Shown in pieces: positions 1-6,873 of a stretch of 11,391 nt of DNA. Source of the DNA: an uncultured Hymenobacter sp. (GTDB taxonomy: Bacteria > Bacteroidota > Bacteroidia > Cytophagales > Hymenobacteraceae); assembly GCA_937871705.1 (NCBI GenBank), contig CALMOO010000708.1, positions 3,165-14,555 of the forward strand. Reading direction: 5' to 3'. Every line of letters begins with the position of its first letter. The first letter of the stretch is position 1. The position numbers were made by a program, and so were the translations under genes. A model generated the notes under the pieces. That model saw only the letters and a program-made list of their open reading frames with translations. It was not told where the DNA came from and did not search any database.

Positions 1-485
1 ATTCGGACCCGCTGAATGCCGAAGTACCCGACCTCACCTTTGCTGGCGACGGCCGCCCGCAGCAGCGCACCACCTGGATTGAGAAGGGGGTAGTAAAAAA
101 CCTGTACTCCTCGCGCTTCTGGGCCGAGAAATCGGGCATCCCGTCGTTGCCCAACCCCGGCAACTTTATCATGGAAGGCGGCACCCAAAGCACCGCCGAC
201 CTCATCAAGAGCACCGCCAAGGGCATTCTGGTGACGCGCCTGTGGTACATCCGCCCCGTCGACCCGCAAACGCTGCTGTATACCGGCCTCACGCGCGACG
301 GCACGTTCTACATCGAGAACGGCGCTATCAAGTTCCCGGTCAAGAACTTCCGCTTTAACGAGAGCCCGATTATCATGCTCAATAACCTGGAAGCCATTGG
401 CCGCCCCGTGCGCCTGAGCGGCAACCTGATTCCACCACTGAAAATCAGAGACTTCACCTTTACCAGCCTCTCGGATGCCGTGTAG
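1..485 (+). CDS. TldE/PmbA-like metalloprotease subunit, C-terminal part (5' end outside window)
   Basis: The reading frame is open from base 3 to the TAG at 483-485 and encodes the last 160 residues of a TldE/PmbA-family protein. It is collinear, without gaps, with the end of the complete TldE at 2430-3755; 126 of 160 residues agree by hand count, including the identical final run ending in LSDAV. The methionine at 147 is internal, since homology continues upstream of it. In this family TldE pairs with TldD, and the zinc site is carried by TldD; this fragment has no HExxxH motif. The variable stretch lies around residues 41-60. The gene is followed by two hairpins and a terminator, so its transcript probably ends before tldD. 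By analogy with the second copy, its own tldD partner may lie just upstream, but that cannot be seen here. Confidence 0.9.
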   Translation, partial: SDPLNAEVPDLTFAGDGRPQQRTTWIEKGVVKNLYSSRFWAEKSGIPSLPNPGNFIMEGGTQSTADLIKSTAKGILVTRLWYIRPVDPQTLLYTGLTRDGTFYIENGAIKFPVKNFRFNESPIIMLNNLEAIGRPVRLSGNLIPPLKIRDFTFTSLSDAV

Positions 486-493
486 GGGGTAGG

Positions 494-541
494 GCGGACT
501 TTGCGAGTCCGCGCCCGCACGAAGCGGATTATAGAATCCGC
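494..541. repeat. Two tandem short palindromes (7-bp stems)
   Basis: Two perfect hairpins stand 11 bases apart just after the tldE stop codon. The first has stem GCGGACT/AGTCCGC (494-500 and 506-512) with loop TTGCG. The second has stem GCGGATT/AATCCGC (524-530 and 535-541) with loop ATAG. The stems share the GCGGA core, so they look like two units of one palindromic repeat family. They lie inside the transcribed 3' region, before the terminator, and may protect the mRNA end; that role is inference. Confidence 0.75.
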
Positions 542-551
542 CCCTTTGTCT

Positions 552-588
552 AAACGTCCTGCTTAGTTCTACTCGGCAGGACGTTTTT
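552..588 (+). terminator. Intrinsic terminator after the first tldE copy
   Basis: A perfect 11-bp stem (AAACGTCCTGC at 552-562 with GCAGGACGTTT at 576-586) encloses a 13-base loop and runs into TTTTT at 584-588. It separates the truncated tldE from tldD, so the two are probably not one transcript. The A-run on the left arm would also allow it to work in the reverse direction. Confidence 0.85.
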
Positions 589-640
589 GGTTTGTGGTTA
601 TTTCATTTGTAAATAGCAGTTTCTCAATTTCTTTCTCCTC

Positions 641-2290
641 ATGAACAGACGTGACTTTGTGGGCCTGACGGGCCTGGGTGCCACGGCGCTGCTGCTGCCC
701 AGCCTTCCCGGCTTCGGAGCCAAGCTTGTAGACCCGGCCCGGCTGCTGGAGCCCGGCGCCGACACCATCTTAAAGAAGCGCCTGGCCGACGCCGCCCTGA
801 ACGCCGCCAAGAGCGCCGGGGCCAGCTACGCCGACGTGCGCATTGGCCGCTCGCTCAACCAGTACGTCTTTGCCCGTGAAAAGCAGATTCAGAACATCGT
901 GAGCACCGAGAGCTACGGCGTGGGCATTCGGGTGCTCGTGAATGGCTGCTGGGGCTTTGCCTCGACCAGTGTAGTGACGGAAGCCAGCCTGGCCGCTACC
1001 GCCCGCGTGGCCGCCGACATTGCCAAGGCCAACAAGGCCGTGATGAAGGAGCCCGTGCAGCTAGCCGCGCAGCAAGGCTACGGCGAGGTGAGCTGGAAAA
1101 CCCCGCTGCAGCAGAGCGCCTTTGAGGTGCCCGTGAAGCAGAAGGCCGACCTGCTGCTGGCCGCCAATGCCAAAGCCCTGGACGCCGGCGCCAGCTACAT
1201 CAGCTCGGCGCTCTTCCAAACCAATGAGCAGAAGTACTTTGCCAGCACCGAAGGCTCGTACATCGACCAAGATGTGCACCGGCTCTGGCCCACCTTCACC
1301 GCCACGGCCGTAGATACCAAGACCGGCAAGTTCCGCTCGCGCGAGGCGCTGAGCGCGCCCGTGGGCATGGGCTACGAGTACCTCACGCCGAGCGCCGCCG
1401 AGCAGGTGCGCGGCCCGCAGGGCACCGACACCGTGGGCTACAAGCTGCGCTACGACATCCTGGCCGATGCCGCGATGGCCGGCAAGCAGGCCAAGGCCAA
1501 GCTGACCATGAAATCGGTGACACCGGGCAAGTACGACCTGGTGCTCGACCCCGGCCACTTGGGCCTGACCATCCACGAGAGCGTGGGCCACCCCACCGAG
1601 CTCGACCGCGTGCTGGGCTACGAAGCCAACTACGCGGGCACCAGCTTTGCTACCCTCGAATGGAAAGCCAAGAACCTGCCCTACGGCTCGCCGCAGGTCA
1701 ACATCGTGGCCGACAAGCTGCAGCCCGGCGCGGTGGGCACCGTGGGTTACGACGACGAGGGCGTGAAAACAAAAGAGTGGGATATCATAAAGGCCGGCAA
1801 GCTGGTTGATTACCAGAAAATCCGGGACCAGGCGCACATCGTGGGCCAGAAAGAATCGGATGGCTGCTGCTACGCGCAGTCGTGGGAAGATGTGCAGTTT
1901 CAGCGCATGGCCAATATCAGCCTCAAGCCGGGCACCGCCAAGCTAAGTCCCGACGAGCTGGTGAGCAAGGTTGACAAGGGCATTTACATTGCCGGCGCGG
2001 GCTCGTTCAGCATTGACCAGCAGCGCTATAACTTTCAGTTTGGCGGGCAGCTGTTTTTTGCCATCGAGAAAGGCAAAATCACGGAGCCGCTTGAAGACGT
2101 GGCCTATCAGTCGAACACCCAGGAGTTTTGGGGCGCCTGCGCGGGCTCGTGCGACCAGTCGGACTACCGGCTCTTTGGCACCTTCTTCGACGGCAAGGGC
2201 CAGCCGGCGCAGGTGTCGTCGGTCAGCCACGGTTCGGCCACTACGCGCTTTAATGGCGTGAACGTGATTAATACGGCGCGGAAGGTGTAG
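641..2290 (+). CDS. tldD: TldD-family zinc metalloprotease with twin-arginine signal
   Basis: The product is a 549-residue TldD homologue, the catalytic partner of TldE/PmbA; in other bacteria the pair degrades or trims small peptides, for example microcin B17 and CcdA. The HExxxH zinc motif is intact as HESVGH (H312, E313, H317), followed by a conserved-looking PTELDR segment. Two cysteines near the C-terminus (C500 and C504) lie where E. coli TldD supplies its third zinc ligand; C504 is my guess. The N-terminus MNRRDFVG followed by a hydrophobic stretch to about residue 27 fits a twin-arginine (Tat) signal, possibly cleaved after GFGA. E. coli TldD has no such signal and is cytoplasmic. The ATG at 641 is the only start that includes the signal. 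The stop is 139 bases before the second tldE, which is probably cotranscribed. Confidence 0.93.
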   Translation: MNRRDFVGLTGLGATALLLPSLPGFGAKLVDPARLLEPGADTILKKRLADAALNAAKSAGASYADVRIGRSLNQYVFAREKQIQNIVSTESYGVGIRVLVNGCWGFASTSVVTEASLAATARVAADIAKANKAVMKEPVQLAAQQGYGEVSWKTPLQQSAFEVPVKQKADLLLAANAKALDAGASYISSALFQTNEQKYFASTEGSYIDQDVHRLWPTFTATAVDTKTGKFRSREALSAPVGMGYEYLTPSAAEQVRGPQGTDTVGYKLRYDILADAAMAGKQAKAKLTMKSVTPGKYDLVLDPGHLGLTIHESVGHPTELDRVLGYEANYAGTSFATLEWKAKNLPYGSPQVNIVADKLQPGAVGTVGYDDEGVKTKEWDIIKAGKLVDYQKIRDQAHIVGQKESDGCCYAQSWEDVQFQRMANISLKPGTAKLSPDELVSKVDKGIYIAGAGSFSIDQQRYNFQFGGQLFFAIEKGKITEPLEDVAYQSNTQEFWGACAGSCDQSDYRLFGTFFDGKGQPAQVSSVSHGSATTRFNGVNVINTARKV

Positions 2291-2295
2291 CCCCA

Positions 2296-2418
2296 CCCCC
2301 TACCCCTCCCCTGCGGGGGAGGGAGAGCCAAACGATTTCTCAACTTGCAGTTATCAAAAAGCTAACGCCTGCACTACCCCGGCTCCTCCCCCACAGGGGA
2401 GAGGACCGGGGGGTAGGG
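2296..2418. repeat. Nested inverted repeat between tldD and tldE
   Basis: Almost the whole spacer is palindromic. Outer arms are CCCCCTACCCC (2296-2306) and GGGGGGTAGGG (2408-2418). Inside the left arm is a perfect hairpin, CCCTCCCC (2304-2311) with GGGGAGGG (2316-2323), loop TGCG. Inside the right arm is a weaker hairpin, TCCCC (2387-2391) with GGGGA (2396-2400). No T-run follows, so it is unlikely to be a simple terminator. The layout resembles paired REP/BIME elements and may adjust expression of the downstream tldE or act as a mobile repeat; this is inference. Confidence 0.7.
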
Positions 2419-2429
2419 CTGCAACCATC

Positions 2430-3755
2430 ATGGCTATTTTCTCCAAAGACGAAGCCCAGGCTTTACTTAAAAAAGTGCTGACCTACAGCACCGCCGACGA
2501 GTGCGCAGTGGGCCTTAGCGGGCGCACCACCGGCAACATTCGCTACGCTCGCAACAGCGTGAGCACGGCCGGCGCCCAGGACAGCGTGTCCTTGACCGTG
2601 GAGTCGCGCTTCGGCAAGCGCTCGGGCATTGCTACCTGTAATGAGTTTGACGAGGCTACCCTGCGCCGCTGCGTGCAGCGCGCCGAGGAAATTGCGCACC
2701 TCGCCCCCGAAAGCCCTGAGTACGTGCCGCTGCTTGGGCCGCAGACGTACCTCAGCCCGCCTTCGCTGGCCGCTACTACCCTTACCCCCACTGCCCGGGC
2801 CCAGGCGGCGGCCGACAGCATTGCGCTGTGCGCGGCCAAAAACCTCACTGCCGCAGGCTTTCTCGATGGCGGCCTGCGCTTTACGGCCATTCGCAACTCA
2901 AAAGGACTGGAAGGGTACCAACAGTCGACCAACACCGACTTTTCGGTGACGGTGCGCACTGCCGACGGGCGCGGCTCGGGCTACGCCATTGCCGACGTGA
3001 CCGATGCGGCCAAGCTTAATGTGAAGAACCTCACCCAGCGGGCGGCCGACAAGGCAGCATCGTCGGTGACGGCTAAGGCCATTGAGCCGGGCAAGTACAC
3101 CGTTATTCTGGAGCCGGCCGCGCTTATGGCCGGCGACGACCTCTCGCTACTCGGCGGCCTCATCTATAACATGGATGCCCGCAACGCCGATGAAGGCCGC
3201 AGCTTTCTGACTAAGAAAGGTGGCGGCAACCGCAAGGGCGAAAAGCTCTTTGATGAGCGCGTCAACATCTACTCCGACCCCATGAATGCTGAGGTGCCCG
3301 GCAGTGCCTTCGATGGCGACGGCCTGCCCACGCAGCGCATGAGCTGGATTGAGAAGGGGGTAGTAAAAAATATGTTTTACTCACGCTTCTGGGCCCAGAA
3401 GAACAACGTACCCGCCACGGCTTTCCCGAGCGGCTTTATCATGACGGGCGGCACCCAGAGCACCGCCGAGCTGATTAAGGGCACCGCCAAAGGCATCTTA
3501 ATCACGCGCTTATGGTACATCCGCGAAGTTGACCCGCAAACGCTGCTCTACACGGGCCTCACGCGCGACGGCACGTTCTACATCGAAAACGGCGCCATCA
3601 AGTTCCCCATTAAGAACATGCGCTTCAACGAGAGCCCGATTATCATGCTCAATAATCTGGAAGCCATCGGCCGGCCGCAGCGCTTGGCTAGCTGCCTGGT
3701 GCCGCCGCTCAAAATCCGGGATTTCACCTTCACCAGCTTGTCGGACGCGGTATAA
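2430..3755 (+). CDS. tldE: TldE/PmbA-family metalloprotease subunit (complete copy)
   Basis: The protein has 441 residues, the usual length for TldE/PmbA. An N-terminal PmbA/TldD domain (about residues 20-100), a middle domain (about 120-200) and a C-terminal domain (about 219-441, starting near PGKYTVILEP) can be made out. The region matching the TldD active site (about residues 226-250, ending YNMDARN) has no HExxxH, as expected for the non-catalytic partner. The ATG at 2430 gives a start typical of the family, MAIFSKDEAQ, with no signal peptide, whereas the adjacent TldD appears to carry a Tat signal. The gene follows tldD by 139 bases and ends at a strong terminator, so the two likely form an operon. 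Its last 160 residues are about 79% identical to the truncated copy at 1-485, and some DNA blocks of 26-32 bases are identical between the copies. Confidence 0.93.
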   Translation: MAIFSKDEAQALLKKVLTYSTADECAVGLSGRTTGNIRYARNSVSTAGAQDSVSLTVESRFGKRSGIATCNEFDEATLRRCVQRAEEIAHLAPESPEYVPLLGPQTYLSPPSLAATTLTPTARAQAAADSIALCAAKNLTAAGFLDGGLRFTAIRNSKGLEGYQQSTNTDFSVTVRTADGRGSGYAIADVTDAAKLNVKNLTQRAADKAASSVTAKAIEPGKYTVILEPAALMAGDDLSLLGGLIYNMDARNADEGRSFLTKKGGGNRKGEKLFDERVNIYSDPMNAEVPGSAFDGDGLPTQRMSWIEKGVVKNMFYSRFWAQKNNVPATAFPSGFIMTGGTQSTAELIKGTAKGILITRLWYIREVDPQTLLYTGLTRDGTFYIENGAIKFPIKNMRFNESPIIMLNNLEAIGRPQRLASCLVPPLKIRDFTFTSLSDAV

Positions 3756-3756
3756 A

Positions 3757-3793
3757 AAACGCCTGTCATTGCTCCTCGCAATGACAGGCGTTT
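3757..3793. terminator. Bidirectional terminator between convergent tldE and barrel gene
   Basis: A perfect 16-bp stem (3757-3772 with 3778-3793), loop TCCTC, begins two bases after the tldE stop codon. The left arm starts with AAA preceded by more A residues, and the right arm ends in TTT, so it could end transcription from both the rightward tldE and the leftward gene at 3827-4420. The core of the stem (3764-3786, reverse strand) matches 19 of 23 positions of the element at 7756-7778, so the terminator seems built on a dispersed repeat. Confidence 0.85.
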
Positions 3794-3826
3794 ACTAATT
3801 CGCTTTCAACTTAATAAGCCCTACCC

Positions 3827-4420
3827 CTACTTACCGAACTGAATGGCGGCGTAGAGCTGAAACACGCGGTTTTGCAGCTTGGGGTCGTTGATGCCTCGGG
3901 CACCCTTGAGGTCGTTAATGTCGTTAAGCCCTGCCACGAAACGCCCACCAATAGAAAACGAGTTAAACTTAAGCCCCGCCCCCGCTGCGAGGCTGTAATC
4001 AGTGCGCTTGTACTGGTCGGTGGTAGACCCGTTATTGCTGGCGACTTGCACATTACCGTTTTTAGAAGCACTGACTAAAAATCCAAATTGCGGGCCAGCT
4101 TCTACGAAGACAGGCCCTAGGGTCACTTTAGCTAATACTGGCACTGTAAAGTAATGAAGCTTGGTATCATAGTCTGAGTACAAATTCTTAAATTTTTCTC
4201 CTTGTAGTGAATACTGAATCTCGGGCTGAATAGACAATGGCCCGATAATATGGGCTTGGTAGAAAACTCCTACGTGATAGTAAGTTTTATACGAAGTACT
4301 GTCTGTATGACCTTTTAACTCAGCGAAATTGAGGCCACCTTTGATACCAAATTGTGCATGCGCTTTAGGAGCTAGCGCGAGGGTCAATAGCGTGACCAAG
4401 CATAGTGTTAACGCTTTCAT
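3827..4420 (-). CDS. Outer-membrane beta-barrel protein, PorT/OMP_b-brl family
   Basis: This 197-residue protein begins with a signal peptide (basic K2, hydrophobic stretch, likely cleavage after AHA at residue 22, mature start QFGIKGG). The mature part alternates short strands rich in aromatic and small residues with polar loops. It opens with GIKGGLNFA and contains features such as IQPEIQYS, EAGPQFGF and LAAGAGLKF, typical of the small barrel proteins called porin family or PorT in Bacteroidota. It ends in AIQFGK, a plausible final strand. Members are predicted to sit in the outer membrane; the function of this one is unknown, and a role like PorT in type IX secretion should not be assumed. 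The gene is noticeably richer in A+T than tldD/tldE and is convergent with them, sharing the terminator at 3757-3793. It is transcribed divergently from the DUF4159 gene. Confidence 0.85.
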   Translation of the reverse strand: MKALTLCLVTLLTLALAPKAHAQFGIKGGLNFAELKGHTDSTSYKTYYHVGVFYQAHIIGPLSIQPEIQYSLQGEKFKNLYSDYDTKLHYFTVPVLAKVTLGPVFVEAGPQFGFLVSASKNGNVQVASNNGSTTDQYKRTDYSLAAGAGLKFNSFSIGGRFVAGLNDINDLKGARGINDPKLQNRVFQLYAAIQFGK

Positions 4421-4607
4421 AAAAAAGGTTTAAAATGGAGAGGGTGTGAGGGTTGAAGAGGCAGCTGGGCCGTCCATCTACTTCGCAAACGCAGCGACTA
4501 ACCAGATAGGACAGTTAGGGCGCCAACGAGCCCGTGAGGGGTAGGGTTGCGGTGGCGTTTAGTGGACTAATCCTTAAAAAAGTTGGCTGTGTACGCAACT
4601 ACTGGCG
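4421..4607. promoter_or_regulatory. Divergent intergenic region, promoters expected but not identified
   Basis: This 187-base spacer separates the leftward barrel gene from the rightward DUF4159 gene, so it should hold promoters for both. I searched for the Bacteroidota pattern (TTTG near -33, TAnnTTTG near -7) and found no convincing match on either strand. One GGGGTAG copy lies at 4538-4544. The gene starts lack clear Shine-Dalgarno sequences, which is usual in this phylum. Confidence 0.35.
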
Positions 4608-5288
4608 ATGCTTTGTTTCATTTGGTGGCGTTGGTTGCCTTTATTCGTGCGTTTAACTTTTGCTATGCCTGCTGCTGCCTTCACCTTCGTGCGCCTCAGC
4701 TACCACTCCGGCGACTGGGATGCGGTGGATGAGCGCATGCCGGCCAACCTGCTGCACTCCTTGGTGCAGTACACCACGGTGCCCATCGAGCCCAAGGAAA
4801 AAGTGGTGGCGCTCGACAGCCCCGAGCTGTTTAACTACCCGTTTTGCTACCTCTCGGGCCACCGGCTGGTGCAGTTCTCGGCCGCTGAGAAAAAGAACTT
4901 TACGCAGTACGTGCACAACGGCGGCTTCGTGTTTGTGGACGACTGCAACCACGACATCGACGGGCTGTTTGCGCGCTCCTTCGAGGAGCAGATGCGGGCC
5001 TGCTTCGGCGCTGCCGCGCTTAAGAAAATTCCCAAGACTCACCCGATTTACAACCAGTTTTTCAAGTTTAAGGACGGCCCGCCCAACACCGGCTTCGAGC
5101 TCAATGGCTGGGGCGACGACCTGGTGCACGACTACCTAAAAGGCATCGAGGTGAAAGGCCGGCTCGGCGTGCTGTATTCTAATAAGGACTACGGCTGCGA
5201 GTGGGACTACGACTTTCGCAACAAGCGCTTCCTGGCCGAAGACAACACCAAGTTTGGCGTCAATATTCTGCTGTATGCATTAAGCTAA
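4608..5288 (+). CDS. Secreted DUF4159 domain protein
   Basis: The product has 226 residues. Residues 1-24 form a signal peptide, with a Trp-rich hydrophobic stretch and a likely cleavage site near MPAAA. The rest matches the DUF4159 pattern: an early FVRLSYHSGDWD, then PFCYLSGH, and GGFVFVDDCNHD at about residues 105-116, then a phenylalanine- and aromatic-rich C-terminus ending in FGVNILLYALS. DUF4159 is thought to adopt a glutamine-amidotransferase-like fold, but no catalytic triad is evident and its biochemical role is not known. Genes of this family are often found beside MoxR, DUF58 and BatA genes, as here, so it probably works in the periplasm with that envelope module. It is first in the row, separated from moxR by a 121-base spacer with a palindromic element. 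The ATG at 4608 is preferred because it includes the whole signal peptide. Confidence 0.85.
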   Translation: MLCFIWWRWLPLFVRLTFAMPAAAFTFVRLSYHSGDWDAVDERMPANLLHSLVQYTTVPIEPKEKVVALDSPELFNYPFCYLSGHRLVQFSAAEKKNFTQYVHNGGFVFVDDCNHDIDGLFARSFEEQMRACFGAAALKKIPKTHPIYNQFFKFKDGPPNTGFELNGWGDDLVHDYLKGIEVKGRLGVLYSNKDYGCEWDYDFRNKRFLAEDNTKFGVNILLYALS

Positions 5289-5298
5289 TTTTTACTGA

Positions 5299-5393
5299 AC
5301 GTCGTGCTGAACAACGTGAAGTCTCTCTACCGCTTCGTTGAATTACTACCCCCCGCGGTGTGGTAGAGCTGCTTCGCAAGCTCAGCATGACGA
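5299..5393. repeat. Imperfect palindromic intergenic element
   Basis: The spacer between DUF4159 and moxR is a long imperfect inverted repeat. The left arm 5299-5333 pairs with 5355-5393: CGTCGTGCTGA faces TCAGCATGACG, and CTCTACC (5325-5331) faces GGTAGAG (5362-5368), with small gaps between. The right arm read on the reverse strand (GTCATGCTGAGCTTGCGAAG...) resembles a repeat I recall as common in Hymenobacter intergenic regions; that recollection is unverified. It could fold in RNA and modulate read-through into moxR. It contains a CTACCCC copy at 5346-5352. Confidence 0.7.
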
Positions 5394-5409
5394 CCATTTT
5401 TATTTTTAA

Positions 5410-6387
5410 ATGACCGAACAAGACGTAAAAACGCTACTCGCCAAGCTGCCCGTGCTCAAGGCCGAAATCGGTAAAATCATTGTGGGCCAGGAGGCGGTGC
5501 TCGACGAGGTGCTGGTGGCGCTGCTAGCCGGCGGCCACGCGCTGCTCGAAGGCGTGCCGGGCCTGGCCAAAACGCTGCTGGTGCGCACGCTAGCTTCGGC
5601 CACCGACTTGCCGTTTCGCCGCATCCAGTTTACGCCCGACCTGATGCCGACCGACATTCTGGGCACTGAGGTGCTGGAGGAAGACCACGGCACGGGGCAC
5701 CGCTCGTTCAAATTCAACCAAGGGCCCATCTTCGCCAGCCTCGTGCTGGCCGATGAGATAAACCGGACGCCGCCCAAAACTCAGGCGGCCCTGCTCGAAG
5801 CCATGCAGGAAGGCCACGTGACGTACGCTGGCCAGGAGCATGCCCTGCCCAAGCCGTTCTTCTTGCTGGCCACCCAAAACCCTATCGAGCAGAGCGGTAC
5901 CTACCCCCTGCCCGAGGCGCAGCTCGACCGCTTCTTGCTGTACGTGCGCATCGGCTACCCCACCGAGCAGGAGGAAATGGCGGTGCTCAGCGGCACCACT
6001 GGCTCGGCTCGCGCGGAAGTGCGCCCCATCCTAGGCGGCGAGGATATTCGGCAATTGCAGCAGCTGGTGCGGCAGGTGAGCCTCAGCCCCGAGCTGCTGA
6101 GCTTCGTGAACCGGCTGGTGCGGGCCACGCGCCCGGCCACGTCAGAAGTGAAGTTTATCAAGGACTACGGCCGCTGGGGCGCGGGGCCGCGCGCCGGGCA
6201 GGCGCTCATACTGTGCGCCAAAGCGCGGGCGCTGCTGCAAGGCCGCTTCGCAGCTACGCTCGATGACATTCGGGCGCTGGCGCCGCCGGTGCTGCGGCAC
6301 CGGGTGCTGTTGAACTTCAATGCCGAAGCGGAGAATATTACGCCTGATGATGCGGTGGCGGAATTGCTGAAATCAATTAACATTTAA
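5410..6387 (+). CDS. MoxR-family AAA+ ATPase
   Basis: This 325-residue protein is a MoxR-type AAA+ ATPase of normal length. Walker A is GVPGLAKT (residues 48-55) within the family context LLEGVPGLAKT. Walker B is LVLADEIN (111-118, with D115 and E116), followed by RTPPKTQAALLEAMQE. A sensor region reads LLATQNPIEQSGTYPLPEAQLDRF. The C-terminal lid holds an ALILCAKARALLQGR segment ending in PPVLRHR. MoxR ATPases act as chaperones that prepare or insert cofactors into partner proteins, usually VWA-domain proteins encoded next to them. Here the likely partner is the DUF58 protein at 6874, although an AT-rich orphan gene separates them. No Shine-Dalgarno is visible; an A/T-rich leader (about 5396-5409) precedes the ATG. 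Confidence 0.95.
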   Translation: MTEQDVKTLLAKLPVLKAEIGKIIVGQEAVLDEVLVALLAGGHALLEGVPGLAKTLLVRTLASATDLPFRRIQFTPDLMPTDILGTEVLEEDHGTGHRSFKFNQGPIFASLVLADEINRTPPKTQAALLEAMQEGHVTYAGQEHALPKPFFLLATQNPIEQSGTYPLPEAQLDRFLLYVRIGYPTEQEEMAVLSGTTGSARAEVRPILGGEDIRQLQQLVRQVSLSPELLSFVNRLVRATRPATSEVKFIKDYGRWGAGPRAGQALILCAKARALLQGRFAATLDDIRALAPPVLRHRVLLNFNAEAENITPDDAVAELLKSINI

Positions 6388-6434
6388 TACTCAACAGTTA
6401 ATTGTCGTTTGTTTCAGTCTCGGCTATGCCATAC

Positions 6435-6818
6435 ATGAAAAATATCAATATAATAAAAGCTAGAATCAGACGAAATATGCTGGATAAGCTTTCTGGCATA
6501 CACTATAGGGATGAAAGCTCAGGTATAATTCAGCATTTAAATAGTGTAGGCAAGACAGCATTAGTCGGAATTCAACGGGAGGATGGCGTCTACACTGTAC
6601 TAGGCTATGAAAAGGTTTACTATTCAACACCTTCTGGATTTGAAGGAGAAATCCTTATGGATGGTTTTTTGACTCTTTTAGAGAAAAATGCTTTATTAAA
6701 TGGCAAAACCAAAAGATATGAATTTATTAAAATAAACGAGAGGGATTTTATCTGGGTAATGAATATTGAAGCAATGAATGCATTGTGGAATACTATGCAT
6801 CTGTTAAATAAAAATTAG
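6435..6818 (+). CDS. AT-rich orphan gene of unknown function
   Basis: The protein is not recognised. Three starts are possible: TTG at 6402, ATG at 6426 and ATG at 6435. I chose 6435 (127 residues, MKNINIIKAR) because an ATG is preferred over a TTG and the sequence from here has a natural basic N-terminus; this is uncertain. The product has no signal peptide or membrane segment. It looks soluble and mixed alpha/beta, with a basic first 20 residues, a middle part likely rich in beta strands (VYTVLGYEKVYYSTPSG) and a C-terminal part with a likely helix (IEAMNALWNTMHLLNKN). The DNA is about one third G+C by eye, against about 60-65% in the flanking genes, and uses A/T-ending codons, which suggests recent transfer. 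It interrupts the moxR-DUF58 pair, which is normally tightly spaced. No toxin, nuclease or DNA-binding motif is visible. Confidence 0.7.
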   Translation: MKNINIIKARIRRNMLDKLSGIHYRDESSGIIQHLNSVGKTALVGIQREDGVYTVLGYEKVYYSTPSGFEGEILMDGFLTLLEKNALLNGKTKRYEFIKINERDFIWVMNIEAMNALWNTMHLLNKN

Positions 6819-6873
6819 CTGCTACTTGGCATACATGACCGTTTCCAGCCGCTTGTTCACTGTTAATGATTAA

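Noticed and set aside
586..609. Possible Bacteroidota promoter before tldD (TTTG and TTCATTTG).
   Set aside because: The -7 element has a mismatch and the distance to the nearest TTTG is about 12 bases, too short for the usual 19-23.
1061..1837. Long open frame on the reverse strand inside tldD (258 codons).
   Set aside because: It is a mirror of GC-rich codon use in tldD, has a low-complexity Gly/Val/Ala/His-rich product with no family features, and tldD is clearly the real gene.
641..3755. A RiPP-type peptide precursor beside tldD/tldE, as in microcin B17.
   Set aside because: No short precursor-like open frame or modification enzyme was found in the window.
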